Shown here: piece after piece, positions 10,745 through 20,738 of the stretch
How positions within the stretch are numbered: position 1 is the stretch's first letter
How the letters are laid out: every line of letters begins with the position of its first letter
NCBI GenBank assembly: GCA_963816555.1
Contig: CAWFLD010000007.1
Location: 310,001 to 374,000 of the forward strand
Source of the DNA: Lutibaculum sp963816555
GTDB taxonomy: Bacteria; Pseudomonadota; Alphaproteobacteria; Rhizobiales; Tepidamorphaceae
Reading direction: 5' to 3'
Length of the DNA: 64,000 nt
Program-made: the position numbers and the translations under genes
The notes under the pieces: model-generated
The model's input: only the letters and a program-made list of their open reading frames with translations
The model's database searches: none
What the model was told of the DNA's origin: nothing

Positions 10745-11970
10745 CGGAACGTCTTCCGCGGGTCGAAGGCGTCGCGTACGGCCTCGCCGACGAAGATCAG
10801 CAGGCTCAGCATGATGGCGATCACGAAGAAGCCGGTGAGGCCGAGCCACGGCGCCTGCAGGTTCGCCTTGCCCTGCGCCAGGAGCTCGCCCAGCGACGGC
10901 GAGCCGGGCGGCAGGCCGAAGCCGAGAAAGTCGAGCGAGGTCAGCGTGGTGATCGACCCGTTGAGGATGAAGGGCATGAAGGTGAGCGTCGCCACCATCG
11001 CGTTCGGCAGGAGGTGGCGCCACATGATCGTCAGGTCGCCGACGCCGAGGGCGCGGGCGGCGGCGATGTACTCGAAGTTGCGGCCGCGCAGGAACTCCGC
11101 CCGCACGACGCCGACGAGCGCCACCCAGGAGAACAGGAGCAATATGCCGAGCAGCAGCCAGAAGTTCGGCTCGAAGAACGCCGCGATGATGATCAGCAGG
11201 TAGAGCGACGGGATCGAGGTCCATATCTCGATCGAGCGCTGGAAGATGAGGTCGGTCCAGCCGCCGAAATAGCCCTGCAGCGCGCCGGCCACGACGCCGA
11301 TGATCGACGACAGGATCGTGAGGATCAGGCCGAACAGCACGGAGAGGCGGAAGCCGTAGATCAGCCGTGCCACGACGTCGCGCGCCTGGTCGTCGGTGCC
11401 GAGCCAGTGGAAGTTGCCGAGCGTGCAGTTGGGATCCTCCACGCCCTCGTAATAGGCCTGGCAGCGCTCCTGCAGGCTCTGCAGCCAGAAGGGCGGCGCG
11501 GGCGCCGGCACCGAGATGTCGTGGTCGACCGTCCGGTAGCTGTAGCGGACCGGCGGCCAGAGGATCCAGCCGTCCTTGTTGATCAGGTCCTGCACGAAGG
11601 GATCGCGGAAGTCGGCCTCGGTCTCGAAGTCGCCGCCGAACGCCGTCTCGGGATAGAAGTGGAAGATCGGCGTGTAGTACTGGCCCTGGTACTCGACGAG
11701 GATCGGCTTGTCGTTGGCCAGGAACTCGGCGAAGAGCGACAGCACGAACAGGACGAGGAAGATCCAGAACGACCAGTAGCCGCGCTTGTGCGACCTGAAG
11801 TTCTGCCAGCGCCGGCGGTTGAGCGGCGACAGGGTGAGGCGGCCGGTCGGCTTCGCCTCCGGCGGCGCGCCCTCGGCGCCGGGCGTCGGGGGAAGCGGCG
11901 CCTCGGCCTTCGCCTCGTCGACCGTCTCGGTTTCCCGCCCGCGGCCGGCCGTCTCGCGTCCCTCCATCAT
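10741..11970 (-). CDS. yejE: ABC transporter permease YejE
   Basis: 409 residues, OppC-like. A roughly 45-residue Pro/Glu-rich cytosolic leader precedes LSPLNRRRWQNFRSHKRGYW, the characteristic YejE start. The large periplasmic loop (about residues 90-190) contains FHWLGTDDQARDVVARL; the EAA loop is AAARALGVGDLTIMWRHLLP; the tail is VRDAFDPRKTFR. One base separates its ATG from the yejB stop, and its stop overlaps the cation transporter start. Confidence 0.93.
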   Translation of the reverse strand: MMEGRETAGRGRETETVDEAKAEAPLPPTPGAEGAPPEAKPTGRLTLSPLNRRRWQNFRSHKRGYWSFWIFLVLFVLSLFAEFLANDKPILVEYQGQYYTPIFHFYPETAFGGDFETEADFRDPFVQDLINKDGWILWPPVRYSYRTVDHDISVPAPAPPFWLQSLQERCQAYYEGVEDPNCTLGNFHWLGTDDQARDVVARLIYGFRLSVLFGLILTILSSIIGVVAGALQGYFGGWTDLIFQRSIEIWTSIPSLYLLIIIAAFFEPNFWLLLGILLLFSWVALVGVVRAEFLRGRNFEYIAAARALGVGDLTIMWRHLLPNAMVATLTFMPFILNGSITTLTSLDFLGFGLPPGSPSLGELLAQGKANLQAPWLGLTGFFVIAIMLSLLIFVGEAVRDAFDPRKTFR

Positions 11971-11971
11971 G

Positions 11972-13081
11972 TCAGACCTCGCGCGCCTCGAAGTCGATGC
12001 GCGGATCGACCCAGGTGTAGGTGAGGTCGGAGATCAGGTTCACGATCAGCCCGAGCAGCGAGAAGATGTAGAGCGTGCCGAAGACCACGGGGTAGTCCCG
12101 GTTGACGATCGATTCGAAGGACAGGAGGCCGAGCCCGTCGAGCGAGAAGATCGTCTCGATGAGCAGCGAGCCGGTGAAGAAGGCGGTGATGAAGGCGCCG
12201 GGGAAGCCGGCGATGATGATCAGCATCGCGTTGCGGAAGACGTGGCCGTAGAGCACCCGCCGCTCCGACAGCCCCTTCATGCGCGCCGTGATGACGTACT
12301 GCTTGCGGATCTCGTCGAGGAAGGAGTTCTTCGTCAGCAGCGTCGTCGTCGCGAAGGCGCCGAGCGCCATCGCGGTGATCGGCAGCACGAGGTGCCACAG
12401 ATAGTCCGCGATCCGCGCGGGCCACGACAGGCTCTGCCAGTTGTCCGAGACGAGCCCCCTGAGCGGGAACACGTCGAGGAACGAGCCGCCGGCGAACAGC
12501 ACGATCAGCAGCACCGCGAAGAGGAAGCCCGGGATCGCGTAGCCGATGATGACGACCGCGCTCGTCCACGTGTCGAAGCGCGAGCCGTCCCGCGTGGCCT
12601 TGGCGATGCCGAGCGGGATCGAGATGCCGTAGGACAGGAGCGTCATCCACAGGCCGAGCGAGATCGAGACCGGCATCTTCTCGAGGATCAGGTCGATGAC
12701 CGAGATGTCGCGGAAATAGGAGCGGCCGAAATCGAAGGTCGCGTAGTTCTTGATCATCATCAGGAAGCGCTCGGGCGCCGGCTTGTCGAAGCCGAACTGC
12801 TTTTCGAGCTGCTTGATGAACTCCGGGTCGAGGCCCTGCGCGCCGCGATACTTGGCCGTCACGCCCTCTCCGGCGCCGGCACCGGCGCCGCCGCCCGACG
12901 TGTCGCCGCCCGATCCGCCGGAGATGCGGGCGGTCGCCGCGACGTCGGTGCCCTGCAGCTGCGCGACGATGCGCTCGATCGGGCCGCCCGGCGCGAACTG
13001 CACGATGACGAACGAGACGAGCATGATCCCGAGGATGGTGGGGATCATCAGAAGCACGCGTCGAAGGATATAGGCGCCCAA
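11972..13081 (-). CDS. yejB: ABC transporter permease YejB
   Basis: 369 residues, OppB-like. MGAYILRRVLLMIPTILGIM forms the first helix; residues 52-75 are a Gly/Ser/Ala-rich insertion in the periplasmic loop typical of YejB. The EAA loop is ITARMKGLSERRVLYGHVFR and the final part VDPRIDFEAREV is conserved. Pairs with YejE. The gap to the upstream yejA-like gene is 94 bases. Confidence 0.93.
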   Translation of the reverse strand: MGAYILRRVLLMIPTILGIMLVSFVIVQFAPGGPIERIVAQLQGTDVAATARISGGSGGDTSGGGAGAGAGEGVTAKYRGAQGLDPEFIKQLEKQFGFDKPAPERFLMMIKNYATFDFGRSYFRDISVIDLILEKMPVSISLGLWMTLLSYGISIPLGIAKATRDGSRFDTWTSAVVIIGYAIPGFLFAVLLIVLFAGGSFLDVFPLRGLVSDNWQSLSWPARIADYLWHLVLPITAMALGAFATTTLLTKNSFLDEIRKQYVITARMKGLSERRVLYGHVFRNAMLIIIAGFPGAFITAFFTGSLLIETIFSLDGLGLLSFESIVNRDYPVVFGTLYIFSLLGLIVNLISDLTYTWVDPRIDFEAREV

Positions 13082-13175
13082 GTGGTTCTCCCGGATCGGC
13101 CCGCCGTCGGGCGGAGCGCGGATCGCTTCCTCATACTAGCGCGCCCCGTCCGGTTCGACAGGGCGGCGACACGGC

Positions 13176-15032
13176 TTATCCCTGCCGGCTCCACCACAGG
13201 TCGGTGACGCCGCGCTCGTAGCGCGGCTTCTGCGCCGGCCGCTCGTAGCGGTCCCAGTAGGCGATCGTGTGGTCGGACTTGTACCAGTGCGGCACCCAGT
13301 AGCGCCCGGCGCGCAGCACGCGGTCGAGCGCGCGCGCCGCCGTCACCTGCTCCTCGCGGGTCTCCGCCCGGATCACCTTCTCCGTCAGGGCGTCGATCAC
13401 CGGGTCGGCGATGCCGGCGAGGTTGGTCGAGCCCGGCAGATTGGCGAATTCCGAGCCCCAGAACTGCTTGATGTCGGCGCCCGGCGTCGGCGACATCGAG
13501 TAGCGGCGCGAGACGAGGTCGAAGTCGAAGTCGTTGATGCGCGACTGGTACTGCGAGGCGTCGACGATGCGCAGGTTCGCCTCGATGCCGAGGATTTCCA
13601 GGTTGCGGATGTAGGGCTCGATGACGCGGGCGAAGCTCTGGCCGCTGTCGAGGAACTCGAGCCGGAAGACCTCGCCGTCGCCGTTCTTCAGGACGCCGTC
13701 CTCCACGTTCCAGCCGGCCTCCTGCAGCAGCTTCTGCGCGTGCCGGAGGAGCCGCCGGTCGCGGCCGGAGCCGTCGGAGACGGGCGGCGTGAACGGCTCG
13801 CCGAAGACCTCCGCCGGCAGCTCGTCGCGATGCGGCTCGAGCAGCGCGAGCTGCGCCGGCGACGGCTTGCCCTCGGCGACCATCGGCGAGTTCTCGAAAT
13901 AGGAGCGCGTGCGCTTGTAGAGGTCGTAGAACAGCGCCCGGTTGGTCCACTCGAAGTCGAAGGCGTAGATCAGCGCCTCGCGCACGCGGCGGTCGGCGAA
14001 TTGCGGCCGGCGGGTGTTGATGAACCACCCTTGCGCCCCCGACAGCGTGCCGTCCGGGATCGTGTCCTTCTTCACCCGGCCGTCCAGCATGGCGGGGAAG
14101 TCGTAGCCCGTCGCCCAGACGCGCGAGGTGAACTCCTCGCGGAACGTGTACTGCCCCGCCTTGAACGCCTCGAAGGCGACGTCGCGGTCGCGGTAGAACT
14201 CGTAGCGCAGCGTGCCGAAATTGTGCCTGCCGACGTTCACCGGCAGGTCGCGGCCCCAGTAGTCCTCGACGCGCACATAGTCGATCGAGCGGCCGGCCTG
14301 CACCGGGCCGACCTTGTAGGGCCCCGAGCCGAGCGGCGGCGTCATGGTCGAGGCCTCGAAGTCGTGCTCGGCGTAGTAGCGCTTCGAGACGACCGGCAGC
14401 TGCGCGACGAAGAGCGGCAGGTCGCGGGTCTGGCTGCCGTCGAAGCGCACCTCGACCGTCGCGTCGTCGAGGGCCGTCGCCTCCTTCATCGGGGCGATCG
14501 TCTGGCTGATCGACGGATGGCCCTTCTCCTTCAGCGTCGCGAGCGAGAAGGCGACGTCCTCCGCCGTCAGCGGCGTGCCGTCGTGCCAGCGCGCCTCGGG
14601 GCGGAGGGCGAAGCGGTAGGCGTTGCCGTCCTCGCTGATCGTGACGTGGCTGGCGAGCAGGCCGTAGATCGCGTCCGGCTCGTCGAACGCCCTCACCATC
14701 AGGCTGTCGAAGATGATGGTGAGCCCGACCGGCGCGTCGCCCTTCAGCACGAGCGTGTTCATCGTGTTGAAGGTCTGCGGGTTCTGGTTGTAGGCCCAGG
14801 ACGACGGCACGAGCGACAGCTCGCCGCCCTTCGGCGCCTGCGGGTTCACGTAGTCGAAATGGGCGAAGCCCGCGGCATAGTGCAGGTCGCCGAAGATCGA
14901 CAGGCCGTGCAGCTCCTGCCCGGCGCCGGCCGGCGCGGCGGCGAGCGCCGGCAGCGGCCCGAAGGCGCGGAGGGCGGCGGCGCCCGCCGCGCCCGTCAGG
15001 ACGCCGCGTCTGGTCGGCCGGAACGCCGCCAT
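13176..15032 (-). CDS. yejA: Extracellular solute-binding protein, YejA-like (downstream paralogue)
   Basis: 618 residues, family 5 (oligopeptide/microcin C receptor). A twin-arginine-like leader (TRRGVLTGAAGAAAL) suggests Tat or Sec export. Conserved: HGLSIFGDLHYAAGFAHFDY, RPEARWHDGTPLTAEDV, GSGPYKVG, VNVGRHNFGTLRYEFYRD. Start set at the ATG at 15032, 7 bases after the previous stop; a GTG at 15050 would overlap that gene. It is a clear paralogue of the next gene, with different ligand-pocket segments, so the two may widen the peptide range. Confidence 0.88.
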   Translation of the reverse strand: MAAFRPTRRGVLTGAAGAAALRAFGPLPALAAAPAGAGQELHGLSIFGDLHYAAGFAHFDYVNPQAPKGGELSLVPSSWAYNQNPQTFNTMNTLVLKGDAPVGLTIIFDSLMVRAFDEPDAIYGLLASHVTISEDGNAYRFALRPEARWHDGTPLTAEDVAFSLATLKEKGHPSISQTIAPMKEATALDDATVEVRFDGSQTRDLPLFVAQLPVVSKRYYAEHDFEASTMTPPLGSGPYKVGPVQAGRSIDYVRVEDYWGRDLPVNVGRHNFGTLRYEFYRDRDVAFEAFKAGQYTFREEFTSRVWATGYDFPAMLDGRVKKDTIPDGTLSGAQGWFINTRRPQFADRRVREALIYAFDFEWTNRALFYDLYKRTRSYFENSPMVAEGKPSPAQLALLEPHRDELPAEVFGEPFTPPVSDGSGRDRRLLRHAQKLLQEAGWNVEDGVLKNGDGEVFRLEFLDSGQSFARVIEPYIRNLEILGIEANLRIVDASQYQSRINDFDFDLVSRRYSMSPTPGADIKQFWGSEFANLPGSTNLAGIADPVIDALTEKVIRAETREEQVTAARALDRVLRAGRYWVPHWYKSDHTIAYWDRYERPAQKPRYERGVTDLWWSRQG

Positions 15033-15039
15033 GCGGGGC

Positions 15040-16927
15040 TCACGAGCCACTCTGGATCTTCGCCGCCTTGTCGGCGTCCCACCACCAGATCATCGGGCTG
15101 AAGCCGTAGTCGGGCATGTCCTTGGGCAGGCCGAAGCGGTCCCAGCGCGCGGTGCGGATGTCGGGCGTGTAGAATTGCGGCACGAGGTAGTGGTTCCACA
15201 AGAGCACCCGGTCGAGCGCCCGGGTCGCCGCGACGAGCGTCTCGCGGTCCTTGGCATAGATCACCTCGTCGACCAGCTTGTCGACGGCCGGGTTCTTGAT
15301 GCCGATGACGTTGCGGCTGCCGGGCTTGTCGGCCGCCTCCGAGCCCCAGAACTCGCGCTGCTCGTTGCCGGGCGACAGCGACTGCTGGAACACCTCGGTC
15401 GTCATGTCGAAATTGAAGTTGTCCATCCGGTTCTGGTACTGCGACGTGTCGACGGTGCGGATCGTCCCCTGGATGCCGAGCCGGTTGAGGTTCTGGATGT
15501 AGGGCGCGAGCACACGCTCCGTGTCCGGCTGGTCGTTCAGGAACTCCACCGTCAGCGGCTCGCCGGTCTTCTCGTTGACGCGCTTGCCGTTCTTGACGAC
15601 CCAGCCGGCCTCGCTTGAGCAGCTCGTCGGCCTTCTCGAGGTTTGCCCGCACCTTGCGGCGGTCGCCGCCGACGGGGTTCTCGTAGGGCTTGGTGAAGAC
15701 CTCCGGCGGCACCTCGTCGCGCACCTTGTCGAGGATCTCGAGCTCCTTGCCGGTCGGCAGGCCCTTGGCGGCGAGGTCGGTGTTGGCGAAGTAGCTGTCG
15801 GTGCGCGTGTACTGGCCGTAGAAGATGTTCTCGTTCAGCCACTCGAAATCGTAGGCGAGGTCGAAGGCCTCGCGGACGCGGGGGTCCTGGAACTTCTCCC
15901 TGCGCAGGTTGAAGACGAGGCCCTGCATCGGCTCGGCCTGCTTCGTCTGGAACTTCTCCAGCACGACGTCGCCGCGCCTGACCGCCGGGAAATCGTACTC
16001 CGTCGCCCAGCGCTTGGCGCTGTTCTCGGCGCGGAAGTCGAAGCGGTCGGCCTTGAAGGCCTCGAGCGCCACCGTCATGTCGCGGTAGTACTCGTAGGTC
16101 AGCTCCTCGAAATTGTAGCTGCCGACGTTCACCGGCAGGTCCTTGCCCCAGTAGTCGTCGACCCGCTGGTAGGTGATCGAGCGGCCGGGATCGACGGCCT
16201 TGATCTCGTAGGGGCCCGACGTCAGCGGCGGCTCGAGGGTCGAGCTGCCGAAGTCGCGCGGCTTGCCGTCCGGCCCGTTCGCCTCCCACCAGTGCTTCGG
16301 CATCACGTAGATCTGGCCGGTGATCTGCGGCAGCTCGCGGTTGCCCTTCTGGTCGAAGGTGAAGGTCACCTCGTGCTCGCCCGTCTTCTCCGCCTTCACG
16401 ACGTTGTGGTAGTAGGCGTTGTAGAAGGGATGCGACTTCTTGAGCGTCTCGAAGCTCCAGACCACGTCCTCCGGCGTCACCGGCGTGCCGTCGTGGAAGC
16501 GCGCCTCGGGACGCAGCCTGTAGGTCACCGAGGAGTAGTCGTCGGGATACGTGGCGGATTCCGCGACCAGCCCGTATTCCGAGCTCGGCTCGTCCAGCGA
16601 GCTCGTCATCAGCGTGTCGTAGAGCAGGCCGAGCCCGGCGGCCGGCGTGCCCTTGATGTTGAACGGGTTGAGCGTGTCGAACGTGCCGATCGCCGACTGG
16701 CGCAGCTTCCCGGCCTTCGGGGCGTCCGGGTTCACGTAGTCGAAGTGCTTGAAGTCCGGGCCGTATTTGAGGTCGCCGAACAGCGACAGCCCGTGATGCC
16801 ATTCCTGCCCCCCGTCCGGCGTGGCGGCAGGCGTCGCGGCAGATGTCGTATCCTGGGCGAGGGCGGCGCCGGAGCCGGCGCAGGCGAGGCACGCGACGAG
16901 AAGGAGGCGCCCGAGAAGGCTCTTCAT
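15040..16927 (-). CDS. yejA: Extracellular solute-binding protein, YejA-like (upstream paralogue; frame broken near 15614)
   Basis: Family 5 binding protein of about 629 residues, first gene of the transporter operon. A Sec leader MKSLLGRLLLVACLACAGSG, preceded by ggagaaag, fixes the start at 16927. Motifs parallel the paralogue: HHGLSLFGDLKYGPDFKHFD, RPEARFHDGTPVTPEDV, VNVGSYNFEELTYEYYRD. The frame breaks near 15614 after EKADELLK and resumes at EAGWVVKNGK; the interval is 3n+1, so one missing GC repairs it (giving LLKREAGW). It ends DADKAAKIQSGS. Confidence 0.88.
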
Positions 16928-17036
16928 CTTCTTTCTCCGCAAACGGTTTCCCGGCGAACTTAGCGGAGGATGGCAGGCGGCGCGACAAGCGCGGGATAAA
17001 ATGGACGAGATTTAATTCCCGTGCCGCCCAACGAAG

Positions 17037-17058
17037 AAGGGGCCCGAACGGGCCCCTT
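17037..17058 (-). terminator. Rho-independent-type terminator after the cytochrome gene
   Basis: Nine-base perfect GC-rich stem (17037-17045 with 17050-17058), four-base loop gaac, 34 bases past the cytochrome stop; on the minus strand it is followed by a short T-containing stretch. It separates the cytochrome gene from the yej operon. Confidence 0.75.
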
Positions 17059-17091
17059 GATCGATGTCGCGTGCGGGCCGTCTCGCCCGGC

Positions 17092-18917
17092 TCACTGCAG
17101 CGGCTGCGGGTTCGCCTGCAGCGTGTAGAGGTAGTGCAGCAGCGCGTGGCGGTCGCCGTCGTCCTTGATGCCCGGGAAGGCCATCTTGGTGCCCTTGGCG
17201 AAGCCGCGGGGGTCGGTCAGCCAGGCGTCGAGCTTGTCGAACGTCCAGTCGCCGCCCACCGCCTTGAGCGCGTCCGAGTAGTTGTAGTCGGCGATGCTGG
17301 CCACCTGCCGGCCGACCACCCCGTAGAGGTGCGGGCCGACGCGGTTCGGGCCGCCTTCCTCGAAGCTGTGGCAGGCCTGGCACTTGCGCGCCTGCTTCTT
17401 GCCCGCCTCGACGTCCGTCGCGGCGATCGCGGACACGAGCTGCGAGTTGCCGCCGCCGGCCGCCTGGGCGCCCTGCTTGGCATCGGCGGCCTGGCCGCCG
17501 GTGTCCTGCCGCGGCGCCGCTGCTGGGCGCCGGTGTCCTGCCCGCCCTGCTGGGCGTCGGCCGGCTGCTGGGTGTTCGCCGGCTGCTGGTCCTGGCTCGC
17601 GGCGCCGGCCGTGTTCGGCACGCCGGACGCGGCGGAGTCCTCGGTCGGCGCCGGCTGCTCGGGAGCCTCGCCGCCCTTGGGAGCCTGCTGCACGTTCACG
17701 CCCTCGCCCGGCGTCGGGGGCTCGGCCTGGCCGGAGGCCTGACCCTGCTGGGCCTGGCCCTGCTGCGCCTGGGCAGGCTGCGCCTGCTGCTCGGCCGCCT
17801 TCTGCTGCGGCTCGGGCGAGGTCGGCTGGCCGCCGCTCTGCTGCTGGCCCTCCTGGGTCGGCTGGTCGGCCGCCTGCTGGCCGGCCTGGCCTTCACCGCC
17901 CGCGGCCTGTCCCTGCGCGGCGCCGCCCTGCGCGGCCGAAGCCTCCTTCAGGGGCGCCGGGTTCTCCTGCAGGCTGTACAGGTAGTGCAGCAGGGCGTGG
18001 CGCTTGTCGTCCTTCTTGACGCCCGAGAAGGTCATCTTGGTGCCCTTCGCGAAGCCGTTCGGATCGGTCAGCCACGCGTCGAGCTTCTCGAGCGTCCAGT
18101 CGCCGCCGACCGCCTTGAGCGCGTCGGAGTAGCTGTAGTCCGAGATGCTCGCGACCTTCCGGCCGACCACGCCGTAGAGGTGCGGGCCGACCTTGTTGGG
18201 GCCGCCTTCCTCGAAGCTGTGGCAGGCCTGGCACTTGCGGGCTTCCTTCTCGCCCTCGTCGATGCTGGCCGCGGCGACCTGCGCGGTGAGGTCGGGGCCG
18301 CCGGAGGAGGCCTCTCCGCCCTGGGCCGCCTGGTCGCCGCCCGCGGCCTGGCCCTCGGCGGGCGCGGCCTGCGGCTCAGGCAGCGGCGGCGGGTTCTCGG
18401 TCACCGTGCGCAGGTAGGCGATGACGTCGGCGCGGTCCTGCGGGTCCTTGATGCCGGCGAAGGTCATCGCGGTGCCCGGGATATACTCGCGCGGGTTCGT
18501 CAGGAAGTTGTCCAGGTGCTCGTACGTCCACTTGAAGTCTTCCGAGGACTTGTCCTTGAACGCCTGCGAGTAGCTGAAGCCCTCGTGCGACGCGATCGGC
18601 CGGCCGACCACGCCGTGCAGCAGCGGGCCGACCTTGTTCGGGCCGCCGGCCTCGAAGGAATGGCAGGCGTGGCACTTCTTGGCCACGTTGGCGCCGGCCT
18701 CGGCGTCGGCGGAAGCGAGGCGCACCGGCAGCGGCGTCACCTGCTCCTCTTCCTTCTTCGCTGCGCCCTCGCCCTTCTCGGCGACGGCGACGGCCCAGCC
18801 GGGCTGTTCGGGGGCTTCGACGGTGAACAGGGCTTCACCGAGGACGCCGATGGCCATCACTGCGAGGAGGGTGCCGAGGACCGCGCCGGCGATCTTGTTG
18901 AATTCGAAGCTGTTCAT
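17092..18917 (-). CDS. Membrane-anchored three-domain class I cytochrome c (frame broken near 17520)
   Basis: About 609 residues. MNSFEFNKIAGAVLGTLLAV is the N-terminal anchor typical of CycM/c552, which passes electrons from the bc1 complex to aa3 oxidase. Three heme motifs are present: CHACH near residue 82, CQACH near 229, and a third CQACH in the C-terminal domain; Met ligands fall in TAMTF, TKMTF and TKMAF. Domains 2 and 3 are near-identical (HSFEEGGPN, HLYGVVGR, YSDALKAVGGDWT). Long Gln/Ala/Gly/Pro linkers separate them; the second linker is about 150 residues and contains the break near 17520 (interval 3n+2). Family members normally have one domain. Confidence 0.85.
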
Positions 18918-19083
18918 ACGGGGCGGGGCTCCAGAGTGTCCGTGGCTCCGGCTCAAACCATGTCCAGTCAAGCCGCGCAAGGGAGGTCGGAAGGCCGGTG
19001 ACTGATACTCGGAATTGCTCTACGAAGGCAACCTGTATAAACGACGCAGCCGATGTTCGGAAACGCCTGAAAGGACACGCACC

Positions 19084-19812
19084 TTGTCGGCTCTCCTCGT
19101 CATTCCCGCCCGCATGAGCTCGCCGCGGCTTCCCCGCAAGCCCCTGGCGGAGATCGCCGGGCGGCCGCTTATCCTGCACGTGCTCGACCGCGCACGCGAG
19201 GCCGATGTCGGCCAGGTCGTGGTGGCGACCGATTCGGAGGAGCTCGCCGAGGTCGTCCGCGGCGACGGCGGCGAAGTCGTCATGACCCGCTCCGACCACC
19301 TGTCGGGCTCCGACCGCGCCGAGGAAGCGGCGAACATCCTCGATCCCGAGGGCAAGGTCGAGATCGTCATCAACCTGCAGGCGGACCTGCCGACGCTCGC
19401 CGCCGCGATGGTGCGGGCGGTGCTGCCGCCGCTCGACGATCCCGAGGTGCACCTGGCGACGCTCGCGGCGCCGATCACCGCCTATGCCGAGCGCAGCGAT
19501 TCGAGCGTCGTGAAGGTCGTCGGCGCGCCGATCGGCCAGGCCCGGCTGCGCGCGCTCTACTTCACCCGCGCCGCCGCCCCCTGGGGCGACGGGCCGCTCT
19601 ACCACCATGTCGGGCTCTACGCCTGGCGCCGCAGCGCGCTGTCGCAGTTCGCCCGGCTCGGCCGCAGCGCGCTGGAGAAGCGCGAGCGCCTCGAGCAGCT
19701 CAGGGCGCTCGAGGCCGGCCTGCGCATCGACGTGGTGCTCGCCGACGACGCGCCGGTCGGCGTCCACACCGCCGCCGATCTCGCGAGGGCCCAGGCGGCG
19801 CTCGGCGGATGA
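19084..19812 (+). CDS. kdsB: 3-deoxy-manno-octulosonate cytidylyltransferase
   Basis: Activates Kdo as CMP-Kdo for lipopolysaccharide inner core. 242 residues from a TTG at 19084 (MSALLVIPARMSSPRLPRKP), preceded by aaagga; a longer frame from 19015 lacks homology. Motifs: RMSSPRLPRKPLAEIAGRP, VVVATDSEE, VMTRSDHLSGSDRAEEAA, NLQADLPT, and HHVGLYAWRR. The NLQADLPT form (in place of NVQGDEP) is typical of Rhizobiales. pheA follows after 31 bases, the usual alphaproteobacterial kdsB-pheA pair. Confidence 0.92.
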   Translation: MSALLVIPARMSSPRLPRKPLAEIAGRPLILHVLDRAREADVGQVVVATDSEELAEVVRGDGGEVVMTRSDHLSGSDRAEEAANILDPEGKVEIVINLQADLPTLAAAMVRAVLPPLDDPEVHLATLAAPITAYAERSDSSVVKVVGAPIGQARLRALYFTRAAAPWGDGPLYHHVGLYAWRRSALSQFARLGRSALEKRERLEQLRALEAGLRIDVVLADDAPVGVHTAADLARAQAALGG

Positions 19813-19843
19813 GCTTCATCCTCCCCAGCTCAGAGAGCCGTTC

Positions 19844-20707
19844 ATGAGCCGACGCCGCATCGTGTTCCAGGGCGAGCCTGGCGCGAATTCCCACATGGCC
19901 TGCCACGACGTCTATCCCGATCACGACGCGATCCCCTGCGCCACCTTCGAGGACGCGCTGCAGCAGATCGCCGAGGGAAGCGCCGGGCTCGGCATGATCC
20001 CGATCGAGAACTCGGTGGCCGGCCGGGTCGCCGACATCCACCACCTGCTGCCGACGGCCGGGCTGCACATCGTCGGCGAGTACTTCCTGCCGCTGCACCA
20101 CTACCTGCTGGCGCCGAAGGGCGCGACGCTCGAGACGGTGAAGACGGTGCAGAGCCACGTCATGGCGCTCGGCCAGTGCCGCAAGGCGATCTCGCGGCTG
20201 GGCCTGAAGGCCCTGGTCGACGCCGACACGGCGGGCGCCGCCCGCGAGGTCGCCGAGGCGGGGGACCCGACGAGGGCGGCGATCGCCTCGCGGCTCGCCG
20301 CCGAGATCTACGGGCTCGACGTGCTGGCCGCCGACATCGAGGACGAGGCGCACAACACCACCCGCTTCATCGTGCTCGCGAAGGAGCCGGCCTGGGCGGC
20401 GCGCGGCGTCGGCCCGATCATCACGACCTTCCTGTTCCGGGTGCGCAACCTGCCGGCCGCCCTCTACAAGGCGCTCGGCGGCTTCGCCACGAACGGGGTC
20501 AACATGACGAAGCTGGAATCCTACCAGCTCGAGGGCGAGTTCTTCGCCTCGCAGTTCTTCGCCGACATCGAGGGCCACCCGGACGACCCCGCCGTGAAGC
20601 GCGCGTTCGAGGAGCTCGAGTTCTTCACGCGCGAGTTCACGATCCTCGGCGCCTACCGCGCCAGCCCCTACCGCGAGAAGATCCGCGAGATGGCGGCCGG
20701 CAAGTAG
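19844..20707 (+). CDS. pheA: Prephenate dehydratase
   Basis: Converts prephenate to phenylpyruvate in phenylalanine synthesis; 287 residues. The catalytic domain has FQGEPGANSHMA, the IPIENSVAGRV loop and HNTTRFIVLAK (the TTR active-site motif). The C-terminal ACT domain starts ITTFLFRVRNLPAALYKAL and carries TKLESYQLEGEF, the Phe-binding ESRP-like region, so feedback inhibition by phenylalanine is expected. No chorismate mutase domain, as is normal for Alphaproteobacteria. Confidence 0.95.
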   Translation: MSRRRIVFQGEPGANSHMACHDVYPDHDAIPCATFEDALQQIAEGSAGLGMIPIENSVAGRVADIHHLLPTAGLHIVGEYFLPLHHYLLAPKGATLETVKTVQSHVMALGQCRKAISRLGLKALVDADTAGAAREVAEAGDPTRAAIASRLAAEIYGLDVLAADIEDEAHNTTRFIVLAKEPAWAARGVGPIITTFLFRVRNLPAALYKALGGFATNGVNMTKLESYQLEGEFFASQFFADIEGHPDDPAVKRAFEELEFFTREFTILGAYRASPYREKIREMAAGK

Positions 20708-20738
20708 CGCGAGGGGCATTGCGGATCGGCGGGGCGCC

